From Bacteroidales bacterium (GTDB taxonomy: Bacteria; Bacteroidota; Bacteroidia; Bacteroidales; PUMT01): a DNA stretch of 59,921 bases. Within the stretch, counting starts at the first letter, position 1. Every line of letters begins with the position of its first letter. The notes under the pieces are model-generated. The model did no database searches. It was not told the origin of the DNA and saw only the letters and a list, made by a program, of their open reading frames with translations. Both the position numbers and the translations under genes were made by a program. The DNA lies in contig SLOE01000101.1 of NCBI GenBank assembly GCA_007132715.1, forward strand, positions 1 to 59,921. The letters are read 5' to 3'. Of this stretch, positions 45,231 to 53,694 are shown piece by piece.

Positions 45231-46286
45231 CTACTTAAATATATTCATCTTCAGCTTATTGATCTCCTTTTCGTTAAGAAACCTCCATTTCCCCCTCGGA
45301 AGGTTCTTTTTTGTAAGACCTGCAAAAAAGACCCTGTCAAGTTGTGTAACATTATAATCAAAATGACCGAAGATACGCCTAATTATACGGTTTTTCCCGG
45401 AGTGGAGACGGATACCCACTTTGGACCGGTCGGTTTCATCGGCCCAGCTTATCTCATCAACCTTTATGTGCCCGTCATCAAGCTCAACACCTTTAGCTAT
45501 CTCTTCCAGATCGGCCGGATCAAGGGGCCGGTCAAGCCCGGCCTGGTATATCTTGACTGCACCATGTGAAGGATGAGTGAGTTTCTTTGTCAGGTCGCCG
45601 TCATTGGTAAACAGCAGCAGTCCGGTAGTATGCCTGTCCAGCCGGCCGACAGGGTATATACGCTCCCTGCACGCGTTTCTCACAAGGTCCATTACCGTGC
45701 GTCTGGCACGCGGATCATCAACGGTGGTTATAAAATCCTTGGGTTTGTTTAGCAGCAGGTACACATTCTTCTCGGGATCAAGCTTTTTGCCCTTGAACCT
45801 GACAACATCCGACCGCAGCACCTTAGTGCCTACCTCTTTAACAACTTTGTTGTTTACAATAATGTGGCCGGCTTTAATGTATTCATCTGCCTCCCTGCGC
45901 GAGCATATTCCGGAATTGGCTATAAACCTGTTAAGCCTGATCTCAGCCGGCTTTCTGTCAGTGCGCGTACCTGACCGGACATCAGCATCAGTCGCCTTTT
46001 CGGGACCGCCTTTGCTTACATTTCCTTTTGCGGGGGACTGCCTCTTCTTTTTGAAAATTTCAAATGGATGCTCCTCTTTCCTGCCGGGTTTGCGCGATCT
46101 GTCCTGGTTGCGGGACTTGTCAGTGTCACCGGTGGTGCCGGATCTGCCGGATCTGCCGGTGGTACCGGGCCTGCCGGGTTTGCGCGATCTGTCCTGGTTG
46201 CGGGACTTGTCAGTGTCACCGGTGGTGCCGGATCTGCCGGATCTGCCGGATCTGCCGGACCCGCCCTGATTTTTCTTTTCAGCCAT
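45231..46286 (-). CDS. rluB: RsuA/RluB-family 23S rRNA pseudouridine synthase with repetitive basic N-terminal tail
   Basis: A 351-residue protein. The catalytic part (residues about 105-351) comprises an S4 RNA-binding domain (IRLNRFIANSGICSRREAD), the pseudouridine synthase core with active-site Asp in YPVGRLDRHTTGLLLF, and ends with LPRGKWRFLNEKEI. The first about 100 residues are low complexity: Gly-Arg-Ser repeats, then Asp/Lys/Arg, with a 30-residue tandem duplication encoded by the DNA repeat at 46080-46249. That tail is not needed for the known fold and might bind rRNA. The frame extends to an ATG at 46331, but a -7 box (46308-46315) lies inside that extension, so the ATG at 46286 is chosen. 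RluB-like specificity (U2605 of 23S rRNA) is inferred. Confidence 0.88.
   Translation of the reverse strand: MAEKKNQGGSGRSGRSGRSGTTGDTDKSRNQDRSRKPGRPGTTGRSGRSGTTGDTDKSRNQDRSRKPGRKEEHPFEIFKKKRQSPAKGNVSKGGPEKATDADVRSGTRTDRKPAEIRLNRFIANSGICSRREADEYIKAGHIIVNNKVVKEVGTKVLRSDVVRFKGKKLDPEKNVYLLLNKPKDFITTVDDPRARRTVMDLVRNACRERIYPVGRLDRHTTGLLLFTNDGDLTKKLTHPSHGAVKIYQAGLDRPLDPADLEEIAKGVELDDGHIKVDEISWADETDRSKVGIRLHSGKNRIIRRIFGHFDYNVTQLDRVFFAGLTKKNLPRGKWRFLNEKEINKLKMNIFK
46080..46249. repeat. Two 80-bp direct repeats, 90-bp period, inside the pseudouridine synthase gene
   Basis: Bases 46080-46159 and 46170-46249 are identical over 80 bp. The period of 90 bp keeps the reading frame, so the protein gains or loses 30 residues by slippage or recombination. 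Smaller 9-bp repeats (ATCTGCCGG units, coding for Gly-Arg-Ser) lie inside and next to each copy. Confidence 0.9.
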
Positions 46287-46307
46287 TGTGGTTTTGTTTT
46301 GGGAATG

Positions 46308-46315
46308 CAAAGTTA
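46308..46315 (-). promoter_or_regulatory. -7 box for the pseudouridine synthase operon
   Basis: The minus strand reads TAACTTTG, matching TAnnTTTG, with predicted initiation near 46301 and a leader of about 15 nt to the ATG at 46286. The upstream -33 TTTG is weak. Confidence 0.5.
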
Positions 46316-46462
46316 ATATTTTTAAGCCCATAATATTATGTAAAATGGTTTACCGGGAATGAGCCGCCATTCCGGTACCGGGTTTTTTAAGCCTGACTGC
46401 GGTATTTTCAGTCAATTGAATTAAATTAGCCGGTCAATCATATAATTCAAAAAATTGCAGCC

Positions 46463-47839
46463 ATGACACTGATAAGATCAATATCGGGTATCCGGGGCAC
46501 TATTGGCGGCCCCCCCGGTGAGGGACTTACGCCGCAGGATATTGTAATGTACACTTCGGCATGGGGCAGCTGGCTGATGAAACAGGAAAAGAAAAAGCGG
46601 TACAGGGCGGTCATCGGGCGGGATGCCAGGATATCGGGAGAGATGGTAAACCACCTGGTGTGCGGAACCCTGATGGGTATGGGCATTGATGTGACGGATC
46701 TGGGACCGGCCGCCACACCGACAGTTGAGATGGCTGTGAAGTTTGAAGAGGCTGACGGGGGCATAATACTCACGGCAAGCCATAACCCGGCACACTGGAA
46801 TGCATTGAAGCTTCTTAACAACCGCGGCGAGTTTCTTTCAGCGGCAGACGGTGAGTACCTCCTTGAAATGGCCGGCTCCGGGTCTTTTAACTATGCAGAA
46901 GTATATGAGCTGGGAAATTACCGGGTTGAAACCGGATATACCCGAAGGCACATTGAAGAGATACTTAATCTGCCGCTGGTGGACAGGGGAGCGATCACAG
47001 AAGGAAATTTCAAAGTTGCCATTGATTGCATCAATTCTGTCGGCGGCACGGCAGTGCCTCAGCTTCTTGAAGCCCTTGGGGTAAAAGAGATCATAAAACT
47101 GCATTGTGAGCCCAACGGTAATTTCGCACACAACCCGGAGCCCCTGCCTGCGAACCTTCATGAGCTTTCACATGCAGTGGCCGCGGCCAAAGCCGACCTT
47201 GGATTTGCAGTTGACCCTGATGTGGACAGGCTGGCCATTGTAAACGAAGACGGCACGATGTTCGGAGAGGAATATACGCTGGTTGCCGTGGCTGATTATG
47301 TCCTGCAGAACACTCCGGGCAACACGGTATCAAACCTCTCCTCAACAAGGGCCCTTAAAGATATTACCGTAAAATACGGGGGCTCTTACAGTGCTTCTGC
47401 GGTTGGCGAGGTGAACGTCGTGGAGGAGATGAAGCGGACCGGTGCGGTAATTGGCGGAGAGGGTAACGGCGGTGTGATCTATCCCCCGCTTCACTACGGG
47501 CGTGACGCCCTGGCGGGCATTGCCCTGTTTCTCTCCCATCTCGCCAGGTCGGGCAGCTCATGCAGCGAAATCAGGAAATTGTATCCTGATTACCACCTGG
47601 CGAAAAACCGGATCGAACTTTCAGAAACCATCGATACCGGAAAAATACTTTCCGAAATCAAGACAATCTATTCAGATCACCCAATAAATGATACCGACGG
47701 TATAAGGATAGATTTCCCCGAAGGATGGGTGCACCTGCGTAAATCCAATACAGAACCGATCATAAGGATCTATTCGGAGGCAGAAACGGAGAAGAAAGCC
47801 GTGATGCTGGCTGACAGGATCGCCGGCCATATCAGATAG
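46463..47839 (+). CDS. glmM: Phosphoglucosamine mutase / phosphoglucomutase family protein
   Basis: A 458-residue alpha-D-phosphohexomutase. The phosphoserine loop TASHNPAHWNALK places the catalytic Ser at 106; the Mg2+ loop is DPDVDRLAI (near 252-260); the sugar-binding loop is GEGNGGVIYP; the C-terminal phosphate-binding loop RKSNTEPIIRIYSEA closes the protein. All four domains and motifs are intact. Bacteroidota usually have this type as GlmM, converting glucosamine-6-P to glucosamine-1-P for peptidoglycan and LPS; phosphomannomutase or phosphoglucomutase activity cannot be excluded. ATG at 46463. Divergent from the pseudouridine synthase operon. Confidence 0.88.
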   Translation: MTLIRSISGIRGTIGGPPGEGLTPQDIVMYTSAWGSWLMKQEKKKRYRAVIGRDARISGEMVNHLVCGTLMGMGIDVTDLGPAATPTVEMAVKFEEADGGIILTASHNPAHWNALKLLNNRGEFLSAADGEYLLEMAGSGSFNYAEVYELGNYRVETGYTRRHIEEILNLPLVDRGAITEGNFKVAIDCINSVGGTAVPQLLEALGVKEIIKLHCEPNGNFAHNPEPLPANLHELSHAVAAAKADLGFAVDPDVDRLAIVNEDGTMFGEEYTLVAVADYVLQNTPGNTVSNLSSTRALKDITVKYGGSYSASAVGEVNVVEEMKRTGAVIGGEGNGGVIYPPLHYGRDALAGIALFLSHLARSGSSCSEIRKLYPDYHLAKNRIELSETIDTGKILSEIKTIYSDHPINDTDGIRIDFPEGWVHLRKSNTEPIIRIYSEAETEKKAVMLADRIAGHIR

Positions 47840-48097
47840 CGCCTGCAACCATTAACATTCCTTAACAATAATCAGTCCGCGTCAGATTAAACCATAGCGA
47901 ACGTAGCATGTCCAATAAGTTCATATGACCGGTTCTATCATCAGATGTATCCTCCGTACATAATGTCGGGGGTTAAAAAAAGTTAAGTTCGAACTTTTGG
48001 AGCTGTTTTTTTGTTTCTTTGGTAGATTTTTGAAATTCACAGCTGAAAAACCCGTTAGTATTTATATATCATTAGTTTTTAAATAATTCATTTTACA

Positions 48098-49516
48098 ATG
48101 AAGAAAAACGTAATAATTACAACTTCTATAATAGGAGCGCTGGTACTGGGTATAATAATTTATGCCATTGCAGGGGACCAGGACAACATCGCAATGCTGG
48201 AAGTGCCGGTAATGAAGGGCAGGTTTGAGGTTCTGGTTACCGTTACAGGAGAGCTTCAGGCTGAGCGCTCCGAACAGATAATGGGACCGGCCGAGCTTAG
48301 GAGCCGAAACCTCCGGATAGGCAATATCCGGATACAGGACCTGATCCCTGAGGGAACCGTGGTTGATTCGGGCGATTATGTTGCCCTGCTTGACCGCTCT
48401 GAATCTGACAATGCTTTGAAGGATATGGAAGATGCCCTTGAAAGGGCCGAGGCCCAGTATACAAGAACACAGTTGGATACCACAATTACCCTCAGCAACC
48501 TGCGGGATGAACTGATCAACCTCCGGTACACGGTTGAGGAGCGTAACCTGACACTTGAGCAGTCGAAGTTTGAGCCCCCCGCCACCATCAGGCAGGCGGA
48601 GATAAACCTTGACAGGGCTGAGAGGGGACTTGAGCAGGCAAAACAGAATTACCAGCTCAGGATACAGCAGGCAAGGGAAGATATGAACGAGGCATCTATC
48701 AACCTGGCCCAACAGAGACGGAGGTACCAGGAGATGATTGATGTGCTTGAAAAGTTTGAGATCCGGGCTCCCAAATCGGGAATGGTCATTTATCACCGCG
48801 AATGGAGCGGCCAGCGACGTACCGTAGGGTCAAACATAAGTCCCTGGGACCTTACAGTGGCAACTCTGCCCGACCTCTCATCAATGCTTTCACGGACATA
48901 CGTTAATGAAATTGACGTCAGCAAGGTAAGGGCAGGTCAAAGGGTCAGGGTCGGTGTCGACGCTTTCCCCGAAAGGGCATATACGGGAGAAATTCTCTCC
49001 GTGGCAAATGTAGGGGAGCAGCTGCCCAATACCGATGCCAGGGTTTTTGAGGTACTGATAAGAATTAATGAATATGACCCGATACTGAGGCCGGCAATGA
49101 CCACCAGCAATATTATCATAACGCAGACTTTTGATGACGTCCATTATATACCGCTTGAAGCGATAAACCTGACCGACAGCATTCCCTTCGTGTATAAGAG
49201 GGATGGTACAAAACAGATCGTTGTACTGGGAAGTGCAAACGAAAACCATGTTATCGCTGAGCACGGGTTGAGTGAAAATGAAAGAATATATCTGACAACC
49301 CCTGAAAACCCCGACAGGTACAGGCTGGTTGGAGAAGAGCTTATAGCTGTGATTGAAGAAAAAAGGGAACGTCAAAGGGAAGAAGAACAGGACAGGAGAC
49401 AGGAAGAGGAGCGGGTACTGCGCGATCGCGAGAACCGCATGAGGCAGATGCGTCAGCCGGGTGCGGGGGCTGCCGGAGCAGGTGCCGGGATGCAGATTAC
49501 CAGACCGGGTAACTGA
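48098..49516 (+). CDS. MacA/HlyD-type periplasmic adaptor of a tripartite efflux or export system
   Basis: A 472-residue membrane-fusion protein. One N-terminal helix (about 7-24) anchors it; a lipoyl/barrel-sandwich part flanks a long coiled-coil hairpin (about 105-225; DMEDALERAEAQYTR to EDMNEASINLAQQRRRYQEM); a beta-barrel follows (SRTYVNEIDVSKVRAGQRVRV, GVDAFPERAYTGEILS). After the domains there is an unusual tail of about 65 residues: a highly charged stretch of Glu/Arg (EEKRERQREEEQDRRQ) and an Ala/Gly stretch. The next genes encode a MacB-like permease and a TolC protein, so the three should form one pump across both membranes. ATG at 48098. Confidence 0.88.
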   Translation: MKKNVIITTSIIGALVLGIIIYAIAGDQDNIAMLEVPVMKGRFEVLVTVTGELQAERSEQIMGPAELRSRNLRIGNIRIQDLIPEGTVVDSGDYVALLDRSESDNALKDMEDALERAEAQYTRTQLDTTITLSNLRDELINLRYTVEERNLTLEQSKFEPPATIRQAEINLDRAERGLEQAKQNYQLRIQQAREDMNEASINLAQQRRRYQEMIDVLEKFEIRAPKSGMVIYHREWSGQRRTVGSNISPWDLTVATLPDLSSMLSRTYVNEIDVSKVRAGQRVRVGVDAFPERAYTGEILSVANVGEQLPNTDARVFEVLIRINEYDPILRPAMTTSNIIITQTFDDVHYIPLEAINLTDSIPFVYKRDGTKQIVVLGSANENHVIAEHGLSENERIYLTTPENPDRYRLVGEELIAVIEEKRERQREEEQDRRQEEERVLRDRENRMRQMRQPGAGAAGAGAGMQITRPGN

Positions 49517-49530
49517 TAAAAAACAGTGTT

Positions 49531-50901
49531 ATGAGGAAATATTTTCACGATGTAGTTATTGCCATGGAGTCCATCCTGGCCAACAAGCTGAAGTCGGTGC
49601 TCACCGCACTCGGGATAATTTTCGGCGTGGCATCGGTTATCAGTATGCTGGCAATCGGCAACGGCGCGCAGCAGGAGATCCTCGAGCAGATAAAGATGGT
49701 GGGGGTTAACAACATAATGGTAACACCCATCGTGCAGGATACAGGCGATTCGGACGAAGAAAACGGTAACGGGCAGAGGGAAAGAGGGAGGTTCAGTAGG
49801 GGACTTACACTGCTGGATGCCGAGGCTATTAAGACTACAATCCCGTCAGTAACCCGCATGAGTCCGGAAATAGCCCTCAACTCACATGCCGTGTACGGCG
49901 GTAAAAGAGAGCAGGCGAAGCTTATCGGGGTATCCAGCGACTATTTTGAACTGTTCAACCTCCCGTTGGAATCGGGCACGGTGTTCAATGAGCACCAGGA
50001 AGAGAATGGTCTTGCCGTTGCTGTTATCGGCGCAAATATCAAGACCCGTTTCTTTCCCGACGTTAACCCAATAGGCAAATACATCAAGTTCGGACATGTA
50101 TGGCTCCAGGTGATAGGGGTTATCGAACGTACCAACGTATCTGTTTCAGCCTTTGAGAATGTCGGTATCAACGTATACAATGACAATATCTACATCCCCA
50201 CCAAGACCATGCTTATGCGTTACAACAACCGGGCAATTGTCAGGCGCGACGCGGCCAGGTCGGGAGTGAACATTATGGGCGGGGGAAGAGGATTCATGCA
50301 GATAAGGAGCATGGTAAGCACCAATCCTTCCCAGAACACCTCATCGAACTACCACCAGCTTGACAAGATAGTGGTACAGGTGGCAGAGACCGAGCAGCTC
50401 TCCCCCACTGCCGAGCTGATTGGCAGGATGCTTCTGAGGAGACATTCTCAAGTAAAGGATTTTGAAGTAACGGTCCCCGAACTGCTTCTGAAACAACAGC
50501 AGCGCACACGTGAAATATTCAATATTGTACTGGGAGCGATCGCCAGCATCTCACTTATTGTGGGAGGGATAGGCATTATGAATATTATGTTCGCATCGGT
50601 AATGGAACGGATCAAGGAGATAGGTACCAGGCAGGCAATTGGTGCCACCAGGATAGATATAATTGTACAGTTCCTTTCAGAGGCCGTATTGATAAGTGTG
50701 TCAGGAGGTCTGATCGGGGTTATCCTGGGCATTATCCTCTCCAACCTGATCACCCATTTTGCCGATATACTCACGATCGTATCATTCTCTTCAGTGCTGA
50801 TAGCATTTTTCGTCTCAGCATCAGTAGGTGTGATATTCGGTTACTCACCAGCCAAAAGGGCAGCGGAAAAGGACCCTATCGAATCGCTTCGTTATGAATA
50901 G
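49531..50901 (+). CDS. MacB-like ABC transporter permease (FtsX/MacB superfamily), no ATPase domain
   Basis: A 456-residue mechanotransmission-type ABC permease. N-terminal helix (about 20-42; VLTALGIIFGVASVISMLAIG), a large periplasmic domain (about 45-325) and three C-terminal helices (about 330-355, 380-405 and 415-440). It ends AKRAAEKDPIESLRYE, typical of MacB/LolC-type permeases. Enterobacterial MacB carries an N-terminal ATPase domain; here it is absent, and no ATPase gene lies in the operon. The closest in the window is the LolD-type ATPase at 58594. Starts 14 bp after the adaptor. ATG at 49531. Confidence 0.9.
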   Translation: MRKYFHDVVIAMESILANKLKSVLTALGIIFGVASVISMLAIGNGAQQEILEQIKMVGVNNIMVTPIVQDTGDSDEENGNGQRERGRFSRGLTLLDAEAIKTTIPSVTRMSPEIALNSHAVYGGKREQAKLIGVSSDYFELFNLPLESGTVFNEHQEENGLAVAVIGANIKTRFFPDVNPIGKYIKFGHVWLQVIGVIERTNVSVSAFENVGINVYNDNIYIPTKTMLMRYNNRAIVRRDAARSGVNIMGGGRGFMQIRSMVSTNPSQNTSSNYHQLDKIVVQVAETEQLSPTAELIGRMLLRRHSQVKDFEVTVPELLLKQQQRTREIFNIVLGAIASISLIVGGIGIMNIMFASVMERIKEIGTRQAIGATRIDIIVQFLSEAVLISVSGGLIGVILGIILSNLITHFADILTIVSFSSVLIAFFVSASVGVIFGYSPAKRAAEKDPIESLRYE

Positions 50902-50941
50902 TCTTCAAAAATTCCATAACTATCAACCATAACTGATCCAG

Positions 50942-52438
50942 ATGCAAAGGAATAATCTATTCAACACAGGCTTAATGATCCTAATCCTTTCATTAACCCT
51001 TCAGTTTACTTCTGTACATGGACAACAGAAAGTGCTGCACCTGACCCTTAACGAAGTTGTCGAGATTGCCAGGGATCAGTCGCCCCAGGCAATACTGGCA
51101 CAGCACAGGTTCAGGGCCAGCTACTGGCAGCACAGGACATACCAGGCAGAGTTCCTGCCAAACCTGAACCTGAGGGGAACCCTTCCTGACTTCAACCGGT
51201 CAATAACCACCTATACACTTCCAGACGGAAGTGACCGGTTCATTGAGAGGAACATCATAAACTCCCTCGCAAGCCTCTCCCTGAACCAGAGCATAGGGCT
51301 TACCGGCGGTCAGATATTCATGTCTTCTGAACTGCAGAGAGTTGACAACCTCGACATTGACTCGAGCTCCTACAGGACCACACCCGTGAACATCGGCTTC
51401 AGGCAATCACTGTCGGGCTACAATGCCTTCAGGTGGCAGAGGCGTATTGAGCCATTGCGCTTTGAAGAGGCCAAAAGGAATTATGTGAGTGCACTTGAAG
51501 GAGTGGCCTTTCAGGCCGTAAACCTCTTCTTTGACCTTGCGCTGGCGCAGGTGAACCTCGAGATTGCAGAGCTTAACTATTCAAACACCGACACACTGTA
51601 CCGTATAGCACAGGGCAGGTACAACATCGGGACCATACCCGAAAACCAGCTTCTGCAAATGGAACTCAGCTACCTTAATGCAGGGACTGCGCTCAACGAA
51701 GCAATACTTGACCTGGAGGTCAGAAAGTTCAGGCTCCGTTCATTCCTTGGTTACAACGAGACAGTCGATATTGAACTCCTGATAGATCCATATGTTCCGG
51801 AATTCAGGCCCGACCTCAACAAGGCACTGAACGAGGCCCTGACAAATAACCCCGATATGATCCAGTTTGAGCGACAATTGCTTGAAGCCGACAGAGACGT
51901 GGCCCGGGCAAGATCGGAAAGGGGATTTAATGCCGACCTCTTTGCAGTTTACGGACTTACGAGCAGTGCCCCGGAATTTGCCGATGCCTATAAAGACCCA
52001 CAGGTCACTCAGCGACTCCAGGTAGGTTTGCAGATACCCATAGTGGACTGGGGCCTCGGACGGGGAAGGTACAGGATGGCACAATCAAGCCAGGAGGTGA
52101 TACGGACACAGGTAGAGCAGGCAAGGATCGATTTTGAACAGAACGTATATCTCGAGGTAATGCAGTTCACCATGCAGTATGACCAGCTTGAAATTGCAGC
52201 CAAGGCAGATACTATAGCACAAAAGAGGTTTGACGTCACACGCGAGAGGTTCCTGATAGGCAGAATTGATGTTCGCGATTTGAACGATGCAATCAGGGAA
52301 CAGGATATCGCGCGAAGGGGATACATATCATCGCTGCGTAACTACTGGAGGTACTATTATAACCTGCGCCGGCTTACGCTTTATGACTTTGAGCGCGACA
52401 TGAGACTTATTGAGGACTTTGATGGCCTGGTACTCTGA
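50942..52438 (+). CDS. TolC-family outer-membrane channel protein
   Basis: A 498-residue outer membrane efflux protein with signal peptide (MILILSLTLQFTSVHGQ). The two-fold structure is visible as two halves, each starting with a helix-rich segment (LTLNEVVEIARDQSPQAILAQ; ALNEALTNNPDMIQFERQLLEADRDVARARSE), and QVGLQIPIVDWGLGRGRY marks the second barrel strand region. It forms the outer-membrane exit duct for the adaptor/permease pair encoded immediately upstream (40-bp gap). An intrinsic terminator follows. ATG at 50942. Confidence 0.92.
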   Translation: MQRNNLFNTGLMILILSLTLQFTSVHGQQKVLHLTLNEVVEIARDQSPQAILAQHRFRASYWQHRTYQAEFLPNLNLRGTLPDFNRSITTYTLPDGSDRFIERNIINSLASLSLNQSIGLTGGQIFMSSELQRVDNLDIDSSSYRTTPVNIGFRQSLSGYNAFRWQRRIEPLRFEEAKRNYVSALEGVAFQAVNLFFDLALAQVNLEIAELNYSNTDTLYRIAQGRYNIGTIPENQLLQMELSYLNAGTALNEAILDLEVRKFRLRSFLGYNETVDIELLIDPYVPEFRPDLNKALNEALTNNPDMIQFERQLLEADRDVARARSERGFNADLFAVYGLTSSAPEFADAYKDPQVTQRLQVGLQIPIVDWGLGRGRYRMAQSSQEVIRTQVEQARIDFEQNVYLEVMQFTMQYDQLEIAAKADTIAQKRFDVTRERFLIGRIDVRDLNDAIREQDIARRGYISSLRNYWRYYYNLRRLTLYDFERDMRLIEDFDGLVL

Positions 52439-52470
52439 TCCTGAATAATGAGCCGGTCAGGTATGCAAAA

Positions 52471-52510
52471 AATCCTCCTCTGCAATTTTCAGGGAGGATT
52501 TCTTATTTTT
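52471..52510 (+). terminator. Intrinsic terminator after the tolC-like gene
   Basis: AATCCTCC (52471-52478) pairs with GGAGGATT (52493-52500), extended by CTG/CAG inside, then a T-rich run TCTTATTTTT (52501-52510). It ends the adaptor-permease-TolC operon and isolates mdh. Confidence 0.85.
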
Positions 52511-52560
52511 ATCCAATTGAACCAAAAAGCTGAAACCGTGTTACTCTAAAAAAAGATACC

Positions 52561-53496
52561 ATGAAGATAACAGTTATCGGAGCAGGAAACGTAGGCGCTA
52601 CGTGCGCCAATGTAATAGCTCACAAGGCTCTTGCAAACCAGATCGTTCTGGTTGATGTTAAACCCGGGTTTGCCGAAGGCAAAGCCCTCGATATGTGGCA
52701 GACCGCTCCTGTGAATATTTTCGACACCAGGATAATAGGCGTTACCAACGACTACCTTGCAACCAAAGGGTCGGAAATCATAATAATTACTTCGGGAATT
52801 CCCCGTAAACCCGGAATGAGCAGGGACGACCTTATTGCAACCAATGCAAAGATTGTCAAGGAGGTGACGGAAAAGGCCATCAGGTACTCGCCCGATGCCG
52901 TGATCATAGTCGTCTCCAATCCGCTTGATGTAATGACCTACGCAGCTTTCCTTGCCGCCAACAAGCATCACAGCAAGGTCTTCGGGATGGCTGGGATACT
53001 CGATGCCGCCAGGTACAAATCCTTCATAGCCGAAACTCTTGACACTTCCCCCCGTGATGTCCAGGCTCTTCTTTTGGGTGGTCACGGCGACACCATGGTC
53101 CCCCTTCCCAGGTACACATCGGTATCAGGTATACCCATCTCCCAGCTTCTCAACGAAGATGAGATAGAGAGGATAGTTGAGAAGACAAGGCAGGGAGGCG
53201 GTGACCTTGTGAAACTGATAGGCACCTCGGCATGGTATGCCCCGGGGGCAGCTGTTGCCCTGATGGTTGAAGCCATAGTGCATGATCAGCACCGGATCTT
53301 TTCCATATGTGCATACCTGAACGGTGAATACGGTTTCAGGGACATCTACCTGGGAGTGCCTGTAAAGCTTGGAAGGAAGGGTGTAGAGGAGGTGATTGAG
53401 ATAGAGCTCGACAAGAATGAGAAAAAACTGCTCAATGATTCCGCAAATGCAGTGCGTGACCTAATGAAGACACTTGATGACATGAAGCTTTTCTGA
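52561..53496 (+). CDS. mdh: Malate dehydrogenase
   Basis: A 311-residue NAD-dependent malate dehydrogenase of the LDH-like group. Visible are the NAD-binding motif GAGNVGAT (7-14), the active-site loop SGIPRKPGMSRDDL (R82 and R88 bind malate, which distinguishes MDH from lactate dehydrogenase), D148 and R151 in GILDAAR, and catalytic H175 in GGHGDTMVPL. It interconverts malate and oxaloacetate in the TCA or reductive branch. ATG at 52561, just after the terminator at 52471. A 198-bp gap separates it from secDF. Confidence 0.96.
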   Translation: MKITVIGAGNVGATCANVIAHKALANQIVLVDVKPGFAEGKALDMWQTAPVNIFDTRIIGVTNDYLATKGSEIIIITSGIPRKPGMSRDDLIATNAKIVKEVTEKAIRYSPDAVIIVVSNPLDVMTYAAFLAANKHHSKVFGMAGILDAARYKSFIAETLDTSPRDVQALLLGGHGDTMVPLPRYTSVSGIPISQLLNEDEIERIVEKTRQGGGDLVKLIGTSAWYAPGAAVALMVEAIVHDQHRIFSICAYLNGEYGFRDIYLGVPVKLGRKGVEEVIEIELDKNEKKLLNDSANAVRDLMKTLDDMKLF

Positions 53497-53633
53497 ACCC
53501 GGGCCCCGCCCTGTCCTGAAGGTTCTTCCGTTAAGAAATGCGGTTGCCGGGATAATAAAAAAGCAATTGTAATGTTTTAGCCATAAGGGATATTTGGTTA
53601 AGGTTTATCTGCAGGGTTTACAAAAAAAAATGA

Positions 53634-53641
53634 TATATTTG
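53634..53641 (+). promoter_or_regulatory. -7 box of the secDF operon
   Basis: TATATTTG matches TAnnTTTG about 54 bp upstream of the secDF ATG. The upstream element is weak (TCTG at 22 bp). Confidence 0.5.
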
Positions 53642-53694
53642 CGCCACAAAATACAGGAGCTGTAAACTATCATAATTCATAAACCTATACAGAA

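Noticed and set aside
45577-46269. Long plus-strand open frame of about 230 codons opposite the pseudouridine synthase
   Set aside because: It mirrors the repetitive Gly-Arg-Ser coding tail and the conserved synthase on the minus strand. It has no recognisable domain and arises from codon composition.
47985-47996. AAGTTCGAACTT palindrome upstream of the adaptor gene as a regulator operator
   Set aside because: It is a perfect 12-bp palindrome but single, with no regulator gene adjacent, so no support beyond symmetry.
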